A stretch of DNA of 64,000 bases from Xanthomonas sp. XNM01 (GTDB lineage Bacteria > Pseudomonadota > Gammaproteobacteria > Xanthomonadales > Xanthomonadaceae): NCBI RefSeq assembly GCF_014851915.1, contig NZ_JACVAP010000003.1:186001-250000 (forward strand), in the 5' to 3' direction. Position 1 is the stretch's first letter; the number at the start of each line of letters is the position of its first letter. The notes below the pieces were generated by a model that searched no databases, was not told where the DNA came from, and saw only the letters and a program-made list of their open reading frames with translations. The translations under genes and the position numbers were made by a program. Shown here piece after piece: positions 61,866 through 64,000 of this stretch.

Positions 61866-63703
61866 GGCGCCGCTCCGCCGCCGCTCATCGCCGGCGGGAT
61901 GATCGCGTCGATGGTGTTCTCGTCCACGTGGTCCAGGTCGTCCAGCGCGGCCGGCAGCTCGGGCATCGAGGCGCGCCGCTTGGCGTCGCCGCGCGCCTGC
62001 GCGGCCAGCCAGGTCTCGATGTCGTCCGGCGGCACGTCCATCAGCCGCAGCGCGCCGTCCATCACCCGCTGGAACACCGGCGCAGACACGTAGCCGCCGC
62101 CGTAGGTGGAGCCGCCCTTGGAGGTATCCGGATCGTCGATCACCACCGCCATCGCGAAGCGCGGATTGTCCACCGGCACCAGGCCGGCGAAGAACGCCAG
62201 ATAGCGGCGCTCGTAGCTGCCGCCGCTGGCCTTGCGCGCGGTGCCGGACTTGCCGGCGACGTGGTAACCCAGGATGGCCGCGCGCGTGCCGGTGCCGCCC
62301 GGCTCGGTGACCGTCTGCATCATCCGCACGACCTCGTCGGCGACCTTCGGCGACAGCACCTGGCGCGCCTCGCCGACGTTGCCCTTGACGAAAGTCGGCG
62401 GCAGCGCGCGGCCGTGGTTGCCGAGCGTCGCGTAGGCATGCGCGATCTGCATCGGCGTCACCGCCATGTTGTAGCCGTAGGACATGACCTGCTTGTCGGT
62501 GCCCGACCAGCGTGCAGGATCGGCCAGCAGCCCCGCCGCCTCGCCCGGGAAGCCGCTGCCGGTGCTGCGGCCGTAGCCCATGTTGCGGATGAACTCGTAG
62601 AAATAGCGGTCCTCGAGCCTGTGCACCACCATCGACGAGCCCACGTTCGAGCTCTTGGTGATGATGCCGGTGGTATCGAGCACGCCGTAGTTGCGGAAGT
62701 CGCTGGTCTTGAAACGCCCGTTCGGGATCCAGCCGGGGTTGGTGTTGAACGTGGTCGTCGGGGTGATGACGCCCTTCTCCAGCGCGGCCGCGATGGTGAT
62801 CGGCTTCATCGTCGAGCCCGGCTCGAGCAGGTCGGTGACCGCGCGGTTGCGGCGCACGTCGGTGCTGCCGCCGCCCAGCGAATTGGGGTTGTAGCTGGGC
62901 AGGTTGACCATCGCCAGCACTTCGCCGGTGGCCACGTCCAGCACCACCACCGAGCCGGCCGCCGCCTGGTGCTCGTCCAGCGCCGCACGCAGTTCGCGGT
63001 AGGCGAGATACTGGATGCGCCGGTCGATGCTGAGGGTCAGGTCCTTGCCCGGCTCGGCGGCGCGCACCAGCTCGATGCTCTCGACGATCCGACCGTGGCG
63101 GTCGCGGATCACGCGCTTGCTGCCCGGCTTGCCGGTCAGCCACTCGTCGAAGGCCAGCTCCAGGCCTTCCTGGCCGCGGTCGTCGATGTTGGTGAAGCCC
63201 AGCACGTGCGCCATCGCATCGCCCTGGGGATAGAACCGGCGGAACTCGCGCTGCGAGAACACGCCCGGCACCTCGTGGGCGAGGATCGCCTTGGCCTGGT
63301 CCGGGTTGATCCGGCGCTTGAGGTAGACGAACTCCTTGTCGGCCCGCTGCGACAGGCGCGCGGTCAGCTCGTCCGGCGCCACGCCCAGCGCCTTTGCCAG
63401 CTCGGGCAGCCGCTCGGGATGGCGCAGCAGCTCCTGCGGATTGCCCCAGACCGACTCGACCGGCGTCGACACCGCCACCGGCTCGCCGTTGCGGTCGGTG
63501 ATCATGCCGCGCGAGGTCGCGATCGGGATCTCGCGGACGAAGCGGGCCTCGCCCTGGCGCTGGTAGAACTCGGCATTGACCAGCTGCACGTAGGCGGCCC
63601 GGCCGACCAGGGCGACCGAGCACAGCCCGAGCGCGCAGGCGACCAGCGACATGCGGCTGCGCAGGTTGAAGATGTTGCGGCGCGCGCGGACGTTGCGCTT
63701 CAC
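61862..63703 (-). CDS. ftsI: Septal transpeptidase FtsI (PBP3)
   Basis: A 613-residue class B penicillin-binding protein that cross-links septal peptidoglycan with FtsW. Cytoplasmic RRN-rich tail, one transmembrane helix near 19-40, pedestal domain with [14 protein letters not shown], then the transpeptidase: LEPGSTMKP (active-site Ser, SxxK), KSSNVGSS (SxN) and [10 protein letters not shown] (KSG). Start GTG 63703, overlapping the ftsL stop (GTGA). Confidence 0.97.
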   Translation of the reverse strand: MKRNVRARRNIFNLRSRMSLVACALGLCSVALVGRAAYVQLVNAEFYQRQGEARFVREIPIATSRGMITDRNGEPVAVSTPVESVWGNPQELLRHPERLPELAKALGVAPDELTARLSQRADKEFVYLKRRINPDQAKAILAHEVPGVFSQREFRRFYPQGDAMAHVLGFTNIDDRGQEGLELAFDEWLTGKPGSKRVIRDRHGRIVESIELVRAAEPGKDLTLSIDRRIQYLAYRELRAALDEHQAAAGSVVVLDVATGEVLAMVNLPSYNPNSLGGGSTDVRRNRAVTDLLEPGSTMKPITIAAALEKGVITPTTTFNTNPGWIPNGRFKTSDFRNYGVLDTTGIITKSSNVGSSMVVHRLEDRYFYEFIRNMGYGRSTGSGFPGEAAGLLADPARWSGTDKQVMSYGYNMAVTPMQIAHAYATLGNHGRALPPTFVKGNVGEARQVLSPKVADEVVRMMQTVTEPGGTGTRAAILGYHVAGKSGTARKASGGSYERRYLAFFAGLVPVDNPRFAMAVVIDDPDTSKGGSTYGGGYVSAPVFQRVMDGALRLMDVPPDDIETWLAAQARGDAKRRASMPELPAALDDLDHVDENTIDAIIPPAMSGGGAAP

Positions 63704-63963
63704 GGGCGCACCACCACGATGTCGTCCGCTTCCGGCAGCTTCATGCCCAGGCGCTCGCGTGCGACCTGGTCGATGCGGTTGGACTGGGCCCAGGTCGCCT
63801 GTTCCAGCTGCAGTCGGCCGAACTCGACGTTCAGTTCATCGCGGTCGCGCTCCAGCCCGGTCAGCTCGACGAACAGCTGGCGATGCCGGTAGCGCTCGTA
63901 GACCACGGCCAGCGCCGAACCGACGGTGGCCAGCAGCAGCACGCCGAGCAGGAAGCGGCTCAT
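63700..63963 (-). CDS. ftsL: Cell division protein FtsL
   Basis: An 87-residue bitopic protein of the FtsQLB complex. One transmembrane helix (residues about 4-22) is followed by a periplasmic coiled coil ([22 protein letters not shown]-type heptads) and the C-terminal [15 protein letters not shown]. Small and divergent as usual for FtsL; identity is secured by its place between rsmH and ftsI. Start ATG 63963. Confidence 0.93.
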   Translation of the reverse strand: MSRFLLGVLLLATVGSALAVVYERYRHRQLFVELTGLERDRDELNVEFGRLQLEQATWAQSNRIDQVARERLGMKLPEADDIVVVRP

Positions 63964-64000
63964 GCCGCACGCTCCGTCGCGCCCAGCTTCTCGGCCACCC
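63960..64000 (-). CDS. rsmH: 16S rRNA m4C1402 methyltransferase RsmH (C-terminal end only)
   Basis: Only the last 12 codons and the stop are in the window ([12 protein letters not shown]). The ending RVAEKL-type sequence and the position directly before ftsL, overlapping its ATG by 4 bases, identify it as rsmH (mraW). The rest lies beyond the right edge. Confidence 0.75.
   Translation of the reverse strand, partial: VAEKLGATERAA

Overview
The window comes from a high-GC gammaproteobacterium of the Xanthomonadaceae/Lysobacteraceae (Lysobacter- or Luteimonas-like; the genus cannot be fixed from here). The evidence is gene order and protein character: ybgC-tolQRA-tolB-pal-cpoB-queE-queC-tRNA-Lys, pilA divergent from pilC-pilD-coaE, DUF721/M23 peptidase/secA/lpxC, and a dcw cluster without murD. 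The GC content is high and there are several gene-free, GC-rich gaps of 0.3-0.7 kb.

Layout. 0-13 kb: a bifunctional spoT (cut by the left edge) directly downstream of a synthetase-only relA, a small secreted protein, the helicase hrpA, dps, recQ, and a pair of small all-helical stress-type proteins (one DUF892). 13-21.4 kb: tRNA-Lys(UUU), queC, queE, then the complete Tol-Pal envelope system on the minus strand. An extra secreted copy of the TolA C-terminal domain lies between tolA and tolB. 21.4-23.3 kb: a gene-poor stretch holding a REP-associated transposase (RAYT) whose catalytic tyrosine is replaced by alanine. 23-40 kb: the type IV pilus region with pilB, a sensor kinase, a REC-DUF3369-EAL c-di-GMP phosphodiesterase, pilA behind a sigma-54-type promoter, and pilC-pilD.

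Between pilA and the kinase/EAL pair sits the most unusual part, about 7.6 kb on the minus strand: two tandem OpgB-type phosphoglycerol transferases, a TagB/TagF-like glycerophosphotransferase, a short YidC paralogue, a membrane-anchored alkaline-phosphatase-superfamily enzyme, and a compact ParB/SerK-fold protein. Several of these genes are translationally coupled. Position and content suggest a phosphoglycerol modification system for the pilus or another surface structure. I know of no description of this combination, but its function is inference.

40-49 kb: coaE, a Nudix-ThiE fusion, secA, an M23 peptidase, DUF721 and lpxC. 49-64 kb: the dcw cluster on the minus strand (rsmH-ftsL-ftsI-murE-murF-mraY-ftsW-murG-murC-ddl-ftsQ-ftsA-ftsZ), tightly packed with 4-base overlaps. 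The lack of murD between mraY and ftsW fits the alternative MurD2/MurL route of D-glutamate incorporation described in Xanthomonas. No phage, IS element with an intact transposase, CRISPR array or rRNA was seen.
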